From: SZAS-7 sp964514655
GTDB lineage: Bacteria > Chlamydiota > Chlamydiia > Chlamydiales > FEN-1388
Assembly: GCA_964514655.1 (NCBI GenBank)
Contig: CAZEQY010000007.1
Span: 1 to 64,000, forward strand
Length of the DNA stretch: 64,000 nt
Reading direction: 5' to 3'
Position 1 is the first letter of the stretch, and each line of letters begins with the position of its first letter. A model generated the notes under the pieces. That model searched no databases. It was given only the letters and a program-made list of their open reading frames with translations, and was not told the DNA's origin. A program made the translations under genes and the position numbers. Positions 24,937-33,435 of the stretch are shown here, one piece after another.

Positions 24937-26754
24937 ATGCATTCATTACTTCGTTTAAGCTGCATGCTGCTTGCTATGCTTGGCGCTAGCAAACTAAGCG
25001 CAGACTGCTGCTGCAACCCACATATCATTGATATTTACTATGTACCCTTTCATATTGACGGTACAATAAATCCAAGCAACACGACATACTGCGTGACACA
25101 AAACCTCACCTACTTAGGTGGTGAAGGCTTGCCATCTGCCGCTATTACAGTAGACCCAGGTGTTCACGACATCGTCATCAACTTTAACGGCTTTGAGCTT
25201 GACATCGATCCATCTGTAGATGGCATAAGCATGCTAGGCACATCGGGCCAGCCAATCACAGACGTCCTCATTAAAGACGGCGTGATCAAAAGCCTTTCGC
25301 CATCAGCATCAAATAATGGCATTCTTACAACCAACTTCAACACCGTAACGGTAGATCATATGCGCTTTGTAGATGAGCGTCGAGGAATTGCCGCTCCTTT
25401 TCAAACTGATGCAAACTTCAACCTAAACGTTGTATCCTCTGTATTTGATCTAAAGGGAGTCACTGGCGTTAGCCGTCGAGGTATTGCCCTATCAACTATC
25501 CAGGGGCTTCGCGTAGAAGACTCTAGCTTTTTGCCAAATGATCCTAATGAATCACCTGCTGGTGGAACAGGCATTTTACTTGTAAATAACGCAAAAGACG
25601 TCTTCATTAAACGTTGTACCTTTGATGGGCAGACTCAGCGTGGAATTGTTGCTCAATCTATTTTTAATCCAGATACAGGCTTCTTCTTTACTTTTCCTTC
25701 CAGCAACATTCAGGTAGATGAATGTGAATTTTCAAATATCAATGGAGATACCACTTTGCCATTTGATGCTGGATTTGTTGGAGTGAGTAATGTTCAAGTG
25801 ACTAACTCTAGTTTTTATGGAGTTGGTAATAATGCTGGGTCATTAAGTTTTGAAGTTAGTATCAATTCACAAAACACCCTTGCTTCACCAATTCCAAGTG
25901 GATTTTTGGTTGACGGCTGTACCTTTACTTCGACAGCTCAAGGGTATGCCCCAGATTCTTATAGATACGCATGCGTATTCGCCGGAAGCGCCGGTGGAAT
26001 ACCAGAAAGCATCTATGCACGCGATATTACGATACGCAACTCAACATTTACACATCAAGGAGCGCCAGCAAGAGCTGATGATGTGCTCTTCATTGCTGTA
26101 GAGGGAGCGATCGTCGAAAATTGTGTTTTTGATTCTACCGCCTCAGGACGGATCGAAGGATGTGTGCCAGCAACTATACTTGGCGTGCCAACAAAGTCAG
26201 CTAACATTCACCTAGGTGGTACTAGAGAGAATATAACTCAAACTGAAGCTATTGGCGGAGGCTCAGTACGCGATATTACGATTCGCGCCAATCAAATCTG
26301 CGGCGCGGCACAAGTTGGTATCGTTGCCGAAACAGGCATTGGTACAACACCAAATCAGCGTATTACCATCGAAGATAACAGCATCACAGCTAGAGAAGCT
26401 GGCATCTACTTTGCAAACACCAACTCCTCTACAATTATAGGCAACAGAGTCCAAGGCGTAAATGGCTCAAGCTGCAGAAGAGGCGTTGGCATTGAGCTTG
26501 AAGGCCCAGAGTCCTTCAATCCAGCTGCAAGTTCAAATAGCAATGCTATTCTTGATAACATCGTGACCAATAACCAAATAGGTGTATTGATCGAATGTGG
26601 TGCTCAAGGCAACCTTGTTAAAGGCAACATCGTCTATAACAACAGCAAGCACCAAATCAAAGAAGAGAAAAAGCATACAAACAAAATCGACTGCAACACA
26701 ACAGGCGATCATGCTATTGAAAACGTAAGCTGCTCATCCTCTTCGAGCAGATAA
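24937..26754 (+). CDS. Secreted right-handed parallel beta-helix protein
   Basis: 605 residues from ATG 24937, which has AGGAG 6 nt upstream; an in-frame ATG at 24907 lacks this and would place 10 residues before the signal peptide. The signal peptide (about 22 residues, ending KLSA) is followed by DCCCNP. The body shows repeated beta-helix coils with the pattern of short strands plus N-S-x-F/N-x-I turns (for example ITIRNSTFTHQGA, ITIEDNSITAREAGIYFANT, NIVTNNQIGVLIECGAQGNL). The fold is shared by pectate lyases and Pmp-like adhesins; no catalytic site is evident. Surface adhesin or glycan-binding roles are both plausible. Confidence 0.8.
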   Translation: MHSLLRLSCMLLAMLGASKLSADCCCNPHIIDIYYVPFHIDGTINPSNTTYCVTQNLTYLGGEGLPSAAITVDPGVHDIVINFNGFELDIDPSVDGISMLGTSGQPITDVLIKDGVIKSLSPSASNNGILTTNFNTVTVDHMRFVDERRGIAAPFQTDANFNLNVVSSVFDLKGVTGVSRRGIALSTIQGLRVEDSSFLPNDPNESPAGGTGILLVNNAKDVFIKRCTFDGQTQRGIVAQSIFNPDTGFFFTFPSSNIQVDECEFSNINGDTTLPFDAGFVGVSNVQVTNSSFYGVGNNAGSLSFEVSINSQNTLASPIPSGFLVDGCTFTSTAQGYAPDSYRYACVFAGSAGGIPESIYARDITIRNSTFTHQGAPARADDVLFIAVEGAIVENCVFDSTASGRIEGCVPATILGVPTKSANIHLGGTRENITQTEAIGGGSVRDITIRANQICGAAQVGIVAETGIGTTPNQRITIEDNSITAREAGIYFANTNSSTIIGNRVQGVNGSSCRRGVGIELEGPESFNPAASSNSNAILDNIVTNNQIGVLIECGAQGNLVKGNIVYNNSKHQIKEEKKHTNKIDCNTTGDHAIENVSCSSSSSR

Positions 26755-26763
26755 GATCTCTTT

Positions 26764-27088
26764 TGGGGCAGCATTCTGCTGCCCCTCGAGTTTGGACATT
26801 TGCGTGTGAAGCCGAAGGCTTCTTTGATCGAGTCGGTAATTATTTACCGCTCTCAATTTTCAACCACGCGCCGTCGCAACAATTACCCCCAAAGCTAAAA
26901 AGCAGGTAAAAGTATTTGGCTTTGGTGCACGGCATATTGTGAGGGTATTTATGTGTACTGGACCTTTCCGAAGGCAAGGTTTGTGGTCGAAAATTAAGAG
27001 CGGTAAAAAAATTACCGCACTCCAGAGCGAGCTTTAAGCTCGCAAATTGCAAATGTCCAAACTCGGAGGGGCAGCAGAAAGCTGCCCC
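26764..27088. repeat. Long inverted-repeat element, copy 1
   Basis: A roughly 325-bp palindromic unit filling the gap between the beta-helix gene and the APC permease. The left arm (26764-26868) and right arm (26981-27088) are complementary in three blocks: the outer GGGGCAGC plus TTTGGACATTT, and the inner GGTAATT..ACCGCTC and AATTTTC.ACCAC. The inner block GTGGTCGAAAATTAAGAGCG (right arm) recurs exactly in copy 2 at 54393-54412. The outer arms differ between copies. No coding capacity; the centre (26870-26980) is unrelated to copy 2. Confidence 0.75.
26765..26785 (+). terminator. Hairpin terminator-like end of the beta-helix gene
   Basis: GGGGCAGCA (26765-26773), loop TTC, TGCTGCCCC (26777-26785): a 9-bp GC-rich stem 10 nt after the stop codon. 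No T-run follows, but a near-identical hairpin (GGGGCAGC..GCTGCCCC at 27068-27088) closes the other end of the repeat element. Confidence 0.5.
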
Positions 27089-27148
27089 GTTCTATACCTA
27101 TTGTGCTAAAATACATTGTTCGTTAGAGTGCGCACAAAGAGAAGAATA

Positions 27149-29092
27149 ATGCCCGACGTTACTAAATCGCAGCGCTCTTTCAAGTTTGACAAGTCGATGT
27201 TTCATAAAATATCGCTGTTGCCCTTTTTTGCCTTTGTGGGGCTAGGGGCTGACCTATTGTCATCCTCTTGTTATGGTCCTGAAGAGGCATTTTTAGTTCT
27301 TGCTAACTTTCCGCACCTCAGCATCATCGTTGCCTTAGTCACCATATTTACAATATGGGTCATCAGCACAAGCTATACACAGATCGTCGACCTTTTTCCC
27401 TATGGCGGCGGCGGATATGTCGTAGCTTCAAAGCTACTTACCCCAACTCTTGGTCTTATTTCTGGCTGCGCGCTGTTAGTAGACTATGTCCTTACTATCA
27501 CAATCTCTGTAGCTTCAGGGATAGATGCATTCTTCAGCATACTGCCGCACGAACATCAGGTCTGGAAATTTACGATGAAGATCGTCACCTTACTTGCCAT
27601 GCTCGGGCTCAACATGCGGGGAATAAAAGAATCTGTCTTTCCGTGGGTGCCTGTGATGATACTCTTTATCATCACGCACGTTGTTGCTATTTCTTGGGCC
27701 TTAATTAGCCGCATGGATGGCTTTTCTTTTGTTGCTCATGGCGCAGCCTATGATGTCCAGCAAGCAATAGAGACTTTAGGCACAAGCGGCCTTCTACTTC
27801 TTCTAATAAAATCCTATAGCGTAGGGGCAGGTACCTATACGGGTATAGAAGCCGTAAGTAATGGCATGAATATCTTTCGCCCCCCGCGCGCACAAAATGC
27901 CAAGATCACCATGTTTTATATGGCTATTGCCCTTTCTATGACGGTGTCCGGTCTTATCCTTGGCTATCTGTTATATGATGTAAGCGCCCAGCCCCACAAA
28001 ACCCTCAACGGCGTATTGCTTGAAAAAATTGGCTTTGAGATGGGCCCAAATTTCGGCGGTATTTTTGCCGGTATAACTCTGTTTTCTGAAACAGCGCTAC
28101 TTATCGTTGCAGCACAATCTGGCTTTTTATCTGGCCCGCGCGTCCTTGCCAACATGGCACAAGACCGCTGGCTTCCCCTCAGATTTACAAACCTAAGTGA
28201 CCGCTTTGTCATGAGGCATGGCATCTTGCTTATATCAGGAGCAGCCATTGCTGTTATGACCTATTCACTTGGCAATGTCTCCTACCTTGTTGTTCTTTAT
28301 AGCTTGGCGGTATTTGTCACTTTTACCCTCTCACAGCTTGGCATGGTCTGTCACTGGGCAAAAGAGCGCGTACAAAATAGAAAATGGCTTAAAGGGCTTA
28401 TCATAAACGGCATCGGCTGCTTGCTTACGCTCTTTATCCTCATCACCCTCACCTTTGTGAAGTTTGAAGAGGGCGCATGGCTCACCCTCAGCGTTATTGT
28501 TCTTCTTGTAGCTATCTGCAAAAAAATAAAATCCTACTACTCACACTTTGCCCAAAAGCTGCACGACTTACCTATTGACATACCCCCAAAAGAAGACCTA
28601 AGCATAAAGGATGTACATCTTGAGCGCTCTATTCATACAGCGGTACTTTTTGTAAGTGGCGCTTCTGGCCCGGCGCTGCAGTGCCTTGCCCAAACAATAA
28701 AGCTCTTTGGCAAGAGCATCGATCACTTTGTTTTTATTGAAATTGGCATTATTGATGCAGGTACTTTTAGAGGCAGCACCGAAGTGCAGCATCTAGAAGA
28801 GCGCGTGCGTCTCGACAGCATTAACCTCGTTAAGATGATGCAGCGCCTTGGCTACAGCGCAGAAAGTCACATATCAGTAGGCCTTGACATCGGCGACGAA
28901 GCGGCAAAAAATGCCTCAGAAGTGCGCGAAAGACACCCCACAAGCATCTTCATCGGCGGCCAAGTGGTGCTCGAAAAAGAAACAACCTTCTCCCACTGGA
29001 TGCACAACCAAACCCTCTTCACCATCCAAAGAAGAATCTTTGAACTCGAGTATCCGTTTATTACGGTGCCTATCTACATCAAAGATTCGTAG
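27149..29092 (+). CDS. APC-superfamily amino-acid permease with a USP-like cytoplasmic tail
   Basis: 647 residues from ATG 27149 (AGAAG nearby); a TTG at 27116 in frame would add 11. About 12 membrane helices span residues 20-470, starting with the GLGADLLSSSCYGPEEAFL glycine-rich unwound helix one typical of APC transporters, and containing the FPYGGGGY loop. Residues about 500-647 are soluble and resemble a universal-stress-protein domain (VLFVSGASGPALQCLAQTIK). Similar fusions occur in other bacterial APC permeases, where the tail may sense nucleotides. An amino acid or polyamine is the probable substrate. Its 3' end overlaps rsmI by 14 nt. Confidence 0.85.
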   Translation: MPDVTKSQRSFKFDKSMFHKISLLPFFAFVGLGADLLSSSCYGPEEAFLVLANFPHLSIIVALVTIFTIWVISTSYTQIVDLFPYGGGGYVVASKLLTPTLGLISGCALLVDYVLTITISVASGIDAFFSILPHEHQVWKFTMKIVTLLAMLGLNMRGIKESVFPWVPVMILFIITHVVAISWALISRMDGFSFVAHGAAYDVQQAIETLGTSGLLLLLIKSYSVGAGTYTGIEAVSNGMNIFRPPRAQNAKITMFYMAIALSMTVSGLILGYLLYDVSAQPHKTLNGVLLEKIGFEMGPNFGGIFAGITLFSETALLIVAAQSGFLSGPRVLANMAQDRWLPLRFTNLSDRFVMRHGILLISGAAIAVMTYSLGNVSYLVVLYSLAVFVTFTLSQLGMVCHWAKERVQNRKWLKGLIINGIGCLLTLFILITLTFVKFEEGAWLTLSVIVLLVAICKKIKSYYSHFAQKLHDLPIDIPPKEDLSIKDVHLERSIHTAVLFVSGASGPALQCLAQTIKLFGKSIDHFVFIEIGIIDAGTFRGSTEVQHLEERVRLDSINLVKMMQRLGYSAESHISVGLDIGDEAAKNASEVRERHPTSIFIGGQVVLEKETTFSHWMHNQTLFTIQRRIFELEYPFITVPIYIKDS

Positions 29093-29783
29093 ACAATATA
29101 AAAACAGCGGGGCGTTTATTGATGCTTGGTAAGGGCTCTTTTTTCCACTCTTTGATGGACTTTACGTGCACTTCTTGGGTAGGGCTTGTGAGATCGCAAG
29201 CTACTGCTAGTTCTGTTGAAGGCTCAAGTTCATCAACTAGGGCTTGCAAAAGTTCTTGGTTGCGATAGGGCGCTTCTATAAAGAGCTCTGAAGAGCGATC
29301 CTTCTTAGATTTTTGCTCGAGCTCGCGGATGCGCACTTTTCGCTCTTGCTTATCGCGCGGCAAATAGCCACAAAAGCTAAAATGCTGACCAGAAAATCCC
29401 GATAGCATAAGTGCCATGATAAGTGATGATGGCCCCACAACTGCCTCGATCATCACGCCCTTTTTGCGGGCAAGGCGCACAAGGTTTGCACCGGGATCTG
29501 CAATGCAAGGAAGTCCGGCATCAGAAAGTATACCCCAGCTTTGGCCTTGTTCTAATGGGATAATAAGCTCTTTTAGCTCTTCGGGCTTGGTGTGCTCGTT
29601 AAGTAGCCGTAAAGACATTTGGGCGCGCTTAAAGCGCGATAAAAAGCGCCTTGCAGGCTTTTCAGTTTCGCAGATAACACCATCTAGTGAGGCAATGATG
29701 CCTCCGATATGCGCCGGCAAAAAGGCGCTATGATCGAGTGTATCATCAAGGAGGTTTGGAAGAAGATAGAGTTTACCTGTCAT
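29079..29783 (-). CDS. rsmI: RsmI-type 16S rRNA 2'-O-methyltransferase (tetrapyrrole-methylase fold)
   Basis: 234 residues. It has the tetrapyrrole methylase fold: LYLLPNLLDD start, the SAM-binding GILSDAGLPCIADPGANLVR and the central VVGPSSLIMALMLSGFSGQ. RsmI methylates C1402 of 16S rRNA. The family members found in chlamydiae (CT048) are shorter at the C-terminus, as here, so exact substrate equivalence is not proven. The ATG overlaps the holA stop by 4 nt. Confidence 0.88.
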   Translation of the reverse strand: MTGKLYLLPNLLDDTLDHSAFLPAHIGGIIASLDGVICETEKPARRFLSRFKRAQMSLRLLNEHTKPEELKELIIPLEQGQSWGILSDAGLPCIADPGANLVRLARKKGVMIEAVVGPSSLIMALMLSGFSGQHFSFCGYLPRDKQERKVRIRELEQKSKKDRSSELFIEAPYRNQELLQALVDELEPSTELAVACDLTSPTQEVHVKSIKEWKKEPLPSINKRPAVFILSTNL

Positions 29784-30673
29784 GCTAATACCTTAAGTAG
29801 TAATGCTGTTTCATCAAAGGGAGCATCTTTTAGCTTTCGCTCGGTCTTATCAAGCAAAAGAAGCATCCGCTTGAGGTAGGGGCTTCCTGCATCTTTTGCG
29901 AGCTTAAAGTTTTTGTCAAAAATCTTGCCCTTTAGCTGAGGAAAATGCTCAGAGACATTACCTACACCGCTTTCAGAGAGGCTTAGCATCATAAGCGCTT
30001 GGTGACAGGAGTTTCTCAGCTGCCTGACAATCAAAAAGGGGCTCACCTCTTGGTGCAAAAGCTCATGAAGCACTATCTGGGCCTTTTGGGCACTACGTTC
30101 TAAAAAGGCATCCGTTAGCTGCCATATCGTATGCTCGTGAGCTAAAGCGCTAACAGCTCGCACATCGTCGAGCACAATTTCCTTTTTGTCTCCTACATAG
30201 GTGATGAGCTTTTCAAGCTCTTGCCTAAGCAAGAACTTATCTGTCATGCCGGTTGCCGCTATAAAGGCTGCCACTTGGGGACTTGCCTTTATGCCTTGGC
30301 CTTTTAGGTAGGCACTTATCCAGTCGCAAGTCTTTGCCTGCTTTTCCCAGGGCTTTACTTCCTGAATTTCTATGGGAGTAATGTGCTTAGAAAGGGGCGA
30401 TTTACCGGTAGCATGAAGAATAAGCGTAATCTTTGGTGATGGGTTCTTGATAAAGGCAAGTATATGCTCTTGGGCTTTATCGCTTAGGTCTTCAGCCTCC
30501 TCAATCACGATAAGCGTATCGCCAAAAAATGAAGGGGTAAATAGGACCTCTTCAAGCTGCCCTGCCTTAACCTGGCCTCCCTTATAGTGGATAGGAGCAT
30601 CTATTTTGTGCTTCTGGACCTCTTTTTCTAGGTCAAAGGCGTCTCCGCCCTGGATAAAAACGCAGTTTTTCAT
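29780..30673 (-). CDS. holA: DNA polymerase III delta subunit (clamp loader)
   Basis: 297 residues. An AAA-like N-terminal part without Walker motifs (ITLILHATGKSPLS, TLIVIEEAEDLSDKAQEHIL) and the C-terminal collar region with LRQELEKLITYVGDKKEIVL and HEHTIWQLTDAFLERSAQKA are typical of delta. It opens the beta clamp for loading. It precedes rsmI with a 4-nt overlap, matching the CT047-CT048 pair of C. trachomatis as I recall it. Confidence 0.85.
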   Translation of the reverse strand: MKNCVFIQGGDAFDLEKEVQKHKIDAPIHYKGGQVKAGQLEEVLFTPSFFGDTLIVIEEAEDLSDKAQEHILAFIKNPSPKITLILHATGKSPLSKHITPIEIQEVKPWEKQAKTCDWISAYLKGQGIKASPQVAAFIAATGMTDKFLLRQELEKLITYVGDKKEIVLDDVRAVSALAHEHTIWQLTDAFLERSAQKAQIVLHELLHQEVSPFLIVRQLRNSCHQALMMLSLSESGVGNVSEHFPQLKGKIFDKNFKLAKDAGSPYLKRMLLLLDKTERKLKDAPFDETALLLKVLA

Positions 30674-30690
30674 AAAATTAAAATTAATTA

Positions 30691-30719
30691 TTGTAAGTTA
30701 ATCCAAAATAAGCTAGAAT
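30691..30719 (+). promoter_or_regulatory. Promoter of the symporter/MATE run
   Basis: TTGTAA (30691-30696), 17-nt spacer, TAGAAT (30714-30719). It lies in the divergent gap with holA. The ATG at 30770 with GGAG at 30761 follows. Confidence 0.45.
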
Positions 30720-30769
30720 TATATTACTTTTTCCTCTATTTTTTGTGGCTTATTTGTAACGGAGAAAAC

Positions 30770-32005
30770 ATGAAGCTTTGGGCTCAAATCGCACTCGCTA
30801 TCGTCTTTGGTTCTACTTGCGGCTTTATTTTAGGGCCACAAGCTGAGGTACTTAAGCCTATCGGCACGCTCTTTTTAAACCTACTTGGAATGCTGATTGT
30901 TCCCCTAATTTTTGCCTCTATGACCTCCGGCATTACAAATATCGCAGACCCATCAAAATTAGGCCGCGTAGGATTTATTGCCGTTTGCCTCTATGCTATC
31001 ACTACGCTAATTGCCATCTTTATGGGCATCTCAATATCTCACTATCTCTCTCTTGGAAGCGACCTTAACCTTGCCCAAGTTGCTACACAGGAGATAAAAG
31101 AACTTCCAAGCGTATCTGAGCTTCTTTCAAGCCTTGTGCCCAAAAATCCGGTTAAAGCCTTTAGCGAAGGCAATGTAGTGCAGATTATTGTCTTTTCTAC
31201 CTTTTTTGGTATAGCGCTTAACATGGCAAAAGAAAAGGCAAAGCCAGTTATTGCCTTTATCGAAGGCTTATCAAACGTCATGTTTAGCCTGACAAAAATC
31301 GTCATGTACATCTCCCCTATCGGCGTTTTTGCCCTTATGGCATGGACATGCGGCTCTTTTGGCCTTGATGTTCTAGTTCCACTTTTAAAATTTCTTTTTA
31401 GCTACTGGGCAGCTTGTGTGCTCTTTGCTATTATAGTATTTTGCCCTATCATCAAGTTTATGGCGCGCCTTTCGCTGTGGCCCTTCTTTCGCAGCATGGG
31501 CTCAGTATTTGCAACGACAGCATCTACATGCTCAAGCTCTGCATCGCTTCCTATCACCATGCAAACAGCAGAAGAAAAGCTTGGCATCTCAAAAGGCCTT
31601 ACAAACTTTATTATGCCCCTTGGCTGCTCGCTGAATATGAATGGCTCAGCCCTCTTTCAGTCAATGAGCGCCATCTTTTTAGCCCAAGCCTATGGCATAG
31701 AGCTTCATCTACAGCATATCCTTGCCCTTACAACAACTGTCCTTATGGCAACGCTTGGCACAGCAAGCATTCCCGGGGGAGGCCTCCTTATGCTCTCCAT
31801 GGTGCTAGCAGCAGTTGGCATACCGCTAGAAGGCATTGGCATCCTTGCCGGCATCGACCGTCTACGCGATATGGCCACAACCACCCTCAATATAGCTGGA
31901 GACACGGTTTGCGCCGTTTATGTAGCAAAACGTGAAAATGAGCTAGACCTTGGCACCTATTATCAGTATAATCATAATAAAATACCGATTATAAACGAGA
32001 CATAA
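30770..32005 (+). CDS. Dicarboxylate/amino acid:cation symporter (DAACS family)
   Basis: 411 residues from ATG 30770 (GGAG 5 nt upstream). Typical GltP/GltT architecture: N-terminal helices with FLNLLGMLIVPLIFASMTSG, the serine-rich hairpin TASTCSSSASLPITM, the sodium-binding NMNGSALFQ and the IPGGGLLMLSMVL tip, then helix eight with DRLRDMATTTLNIAGDTVCA. Glutamate/aspartate or dicarboxylate uptake driven by sodium or protons. It parallels the gltT genes of Chlamydia. The MATE genes follow in the same direction 7 nt downstream. Confidence 0.92.
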   Translation: MKLWAQIALAIVFGSTCGFILGPQAEVLKPIGTLFLNLLGMLIVPLIFASMTSGITNIADPSKLGRVGFIAVCLYAITTLIAIFMGISISHYLSLGSDLNLAQVATQEIKELPSVSELLSSLVPKNPVKAFSEGNVVQIIVFSTFFGIALNMAKEKAKPVIAFIEGLSNVMFSLTKIVMYISPIGVFALMAWTCGSFGLDVLVPLLKFLFSYWAACVLFAIIVFCPIIKFMARLSLWPFFRSMGSVFATTASTCSSSASLPITMQTAEEKLGISKGLTNFIMPLGCSLNMNGSALFQSMSAIFLAQAYGIELHLQHILALTTTVLMATLGTASIPGGGLLMLSMVLAAVGIPLEGIGILAGIDRLRDMATTTLNIAGDTVCAVYVAKRENELDLGTYYQYNHNKIPIINET

Positions 32006-32012
32006 ACTTCCC

Positions 32013-33383
32013 ATGCGTCCGTCATACCAGTTGACGGCTCATCCTGTAGGCAGTCTGCGCGAAATCTGGGCCGTTAGTTGGCCTCTTATGCTCAGCCTCT
32101 CCTCGACGAGCCTCATGATCTTTGCAGATCGACTCTACCTTACGCACTTTAGCGTTTCGGCTATGAATGCCGTAACGTCAGCGAGTGCTTTTTGCTTTGG
32201 GCTTTTGGCATTTCCTTTGACAATCTGCGAGATTACGGGTGTTTTTGTTGGCAGATTTCATGGCCAAGACCTGCATCATAAAGCCGGAAAACCTGTATGG
32301 CAGATGATATGGCTTGCCATGCTTTCCTGGCCACTTTTTATGCTGCTTTCTCGCTGCATCTCGCCCTTTATTTTTGATGCAGGCTCTGATGAAGCTACCT
32401 ACTTTGTGACAAGCCTAGACTTTGGGCCTTTACAGCTCACGGCCTACGCCCTGATGGGCTTTTTTTTAGGCATTGGCAAGGTAAAAGTCATTACCGTAAG
32501 CACAATCGCAGCAAACCTCATAAATGCCGTTTTAGCACCTATATTTATCTTTGGCACACCCTTTAGCCAAAGCCTTGGTGTAAAGGGCGCAGCGATTGCC
32601 ACAGGCTTATCTCAAGGCTTTCAGGTATTTTTTCTGCTATCGCTTTTACTTAAGCGCGAGCATAGACAGCACTACCACACTATGCCTTCAAAGCTCCATG
32701 TGCCTTTAGTCAAAGAAATGCTCTTTTTAGGCATTCCTGCAGGCGTTGGCCGCACGGCAGAAAGTGTGGCTCATGGCGTCTTCTTTCGCATCATAGCGAT
32801 GGCAGGTGCTTTAGAGCTTACAAGTGCAACTTTAGCTCAAAGCTTTTATATGCTTGTCGTCTTTTGCGTCTATGGCATCTCTAAAGCAATGACAGCTATT
32901 ATCTCAAACCTCGTTGGAGCAAAGGCCTATTCCTATATACCTCAGGCAATTTCCTCAGCGTTTAAGGTGCACACTCTGCTCTTTTTACTGCTTGTCTGCT
33001 TTTCATACTTTGCATGCGAGACAATACTTGCAGGCACGCTAAATGCAAACGATGCATACCTTCTTGAAATGCCAGAATTTGTATCGACAGTAAAGATTAC
33101 ACTCTTTTTGATGTCGCTCTTTTTCTTGCTAAAAGGCTTTTCATGGATACTTGTAGGCCACCTAACTGCCCTTGGCGACACAAAGTTTATTATGTACATA
33201 AACGGCTTTATGCAGTGGATAGGCTACATTCTGCCTACCTATCTTCTTGTAAATTTCTGGGAACAGGGAGTAATTGCCGGCTGGACAGTAATCGCCCTCA
33301 ACAGCTTGCTCATCACATCAATCTACTTTTACCGCTCATCACGCTTCCATAAACACAAAAGCTCCATCGCCGAATTGGTTTAA
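32013..33383 (+). CDS. MATE-family efflux protein, first of a tandem pair
   Basis: 456 residues with about 12 membrane helices. The N-terminal SLREIWAVSWPLMLSLSSTS and the repeated second-half helices (GIPAGVGRTAESVAHGVFFR) are typical of MATE transporters, which export cationic compounds using sodium or protons. It is about 40 percent similar by eye to the next gene over its whole length, so the two arose by tandem duplication. It starts 7 nt after the symporter gene. Confidence 0.9.
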   Translation: MRPSYQLTAHPVGSLREIWAVSWPLMLSLSSTSLMIFADRLYLTHFSVSAMNAVTSASAFCFGLLAFPLTICEITGVFVGRFHGQDLHHKAGKPVWQMIWLAMLSWPLFMLLSRCISPFIFDAGSDEATYFVTSLDFGPLQLTAYALMGFFLGIGKVKVITVSTIAANLINAVLAPIFIFGTPFSQSLGVKGAAIATGLSQGFQVFFLLSLLLKREHRQHYHTMPSKLHVPLVKEMLFLGIPAGVGRTAESVAHGVFFRIIAMAGALELTSATLAQSFYMLVVFCVYGISKAMTAIISNLVGAKAYSYIPQAISSAFKVHTLLFLLLVCFSYFACETILAGTLNANDAYLLEMPEFVSTVKITLFLMSLFFLLKGFSWILVGHLTALGDTKFIMYINGFMQWIGYILPTYLLVNFWEQGVIAGWTVIALNSLLITSIYFYRSSRFHKHKSSIAELV

Positions 33384-33435
33384 AAGTAAATCGGAAGTTT
33401 GGTAGACTAAGAGGAATGTGAAAAGTTAATTTTTT

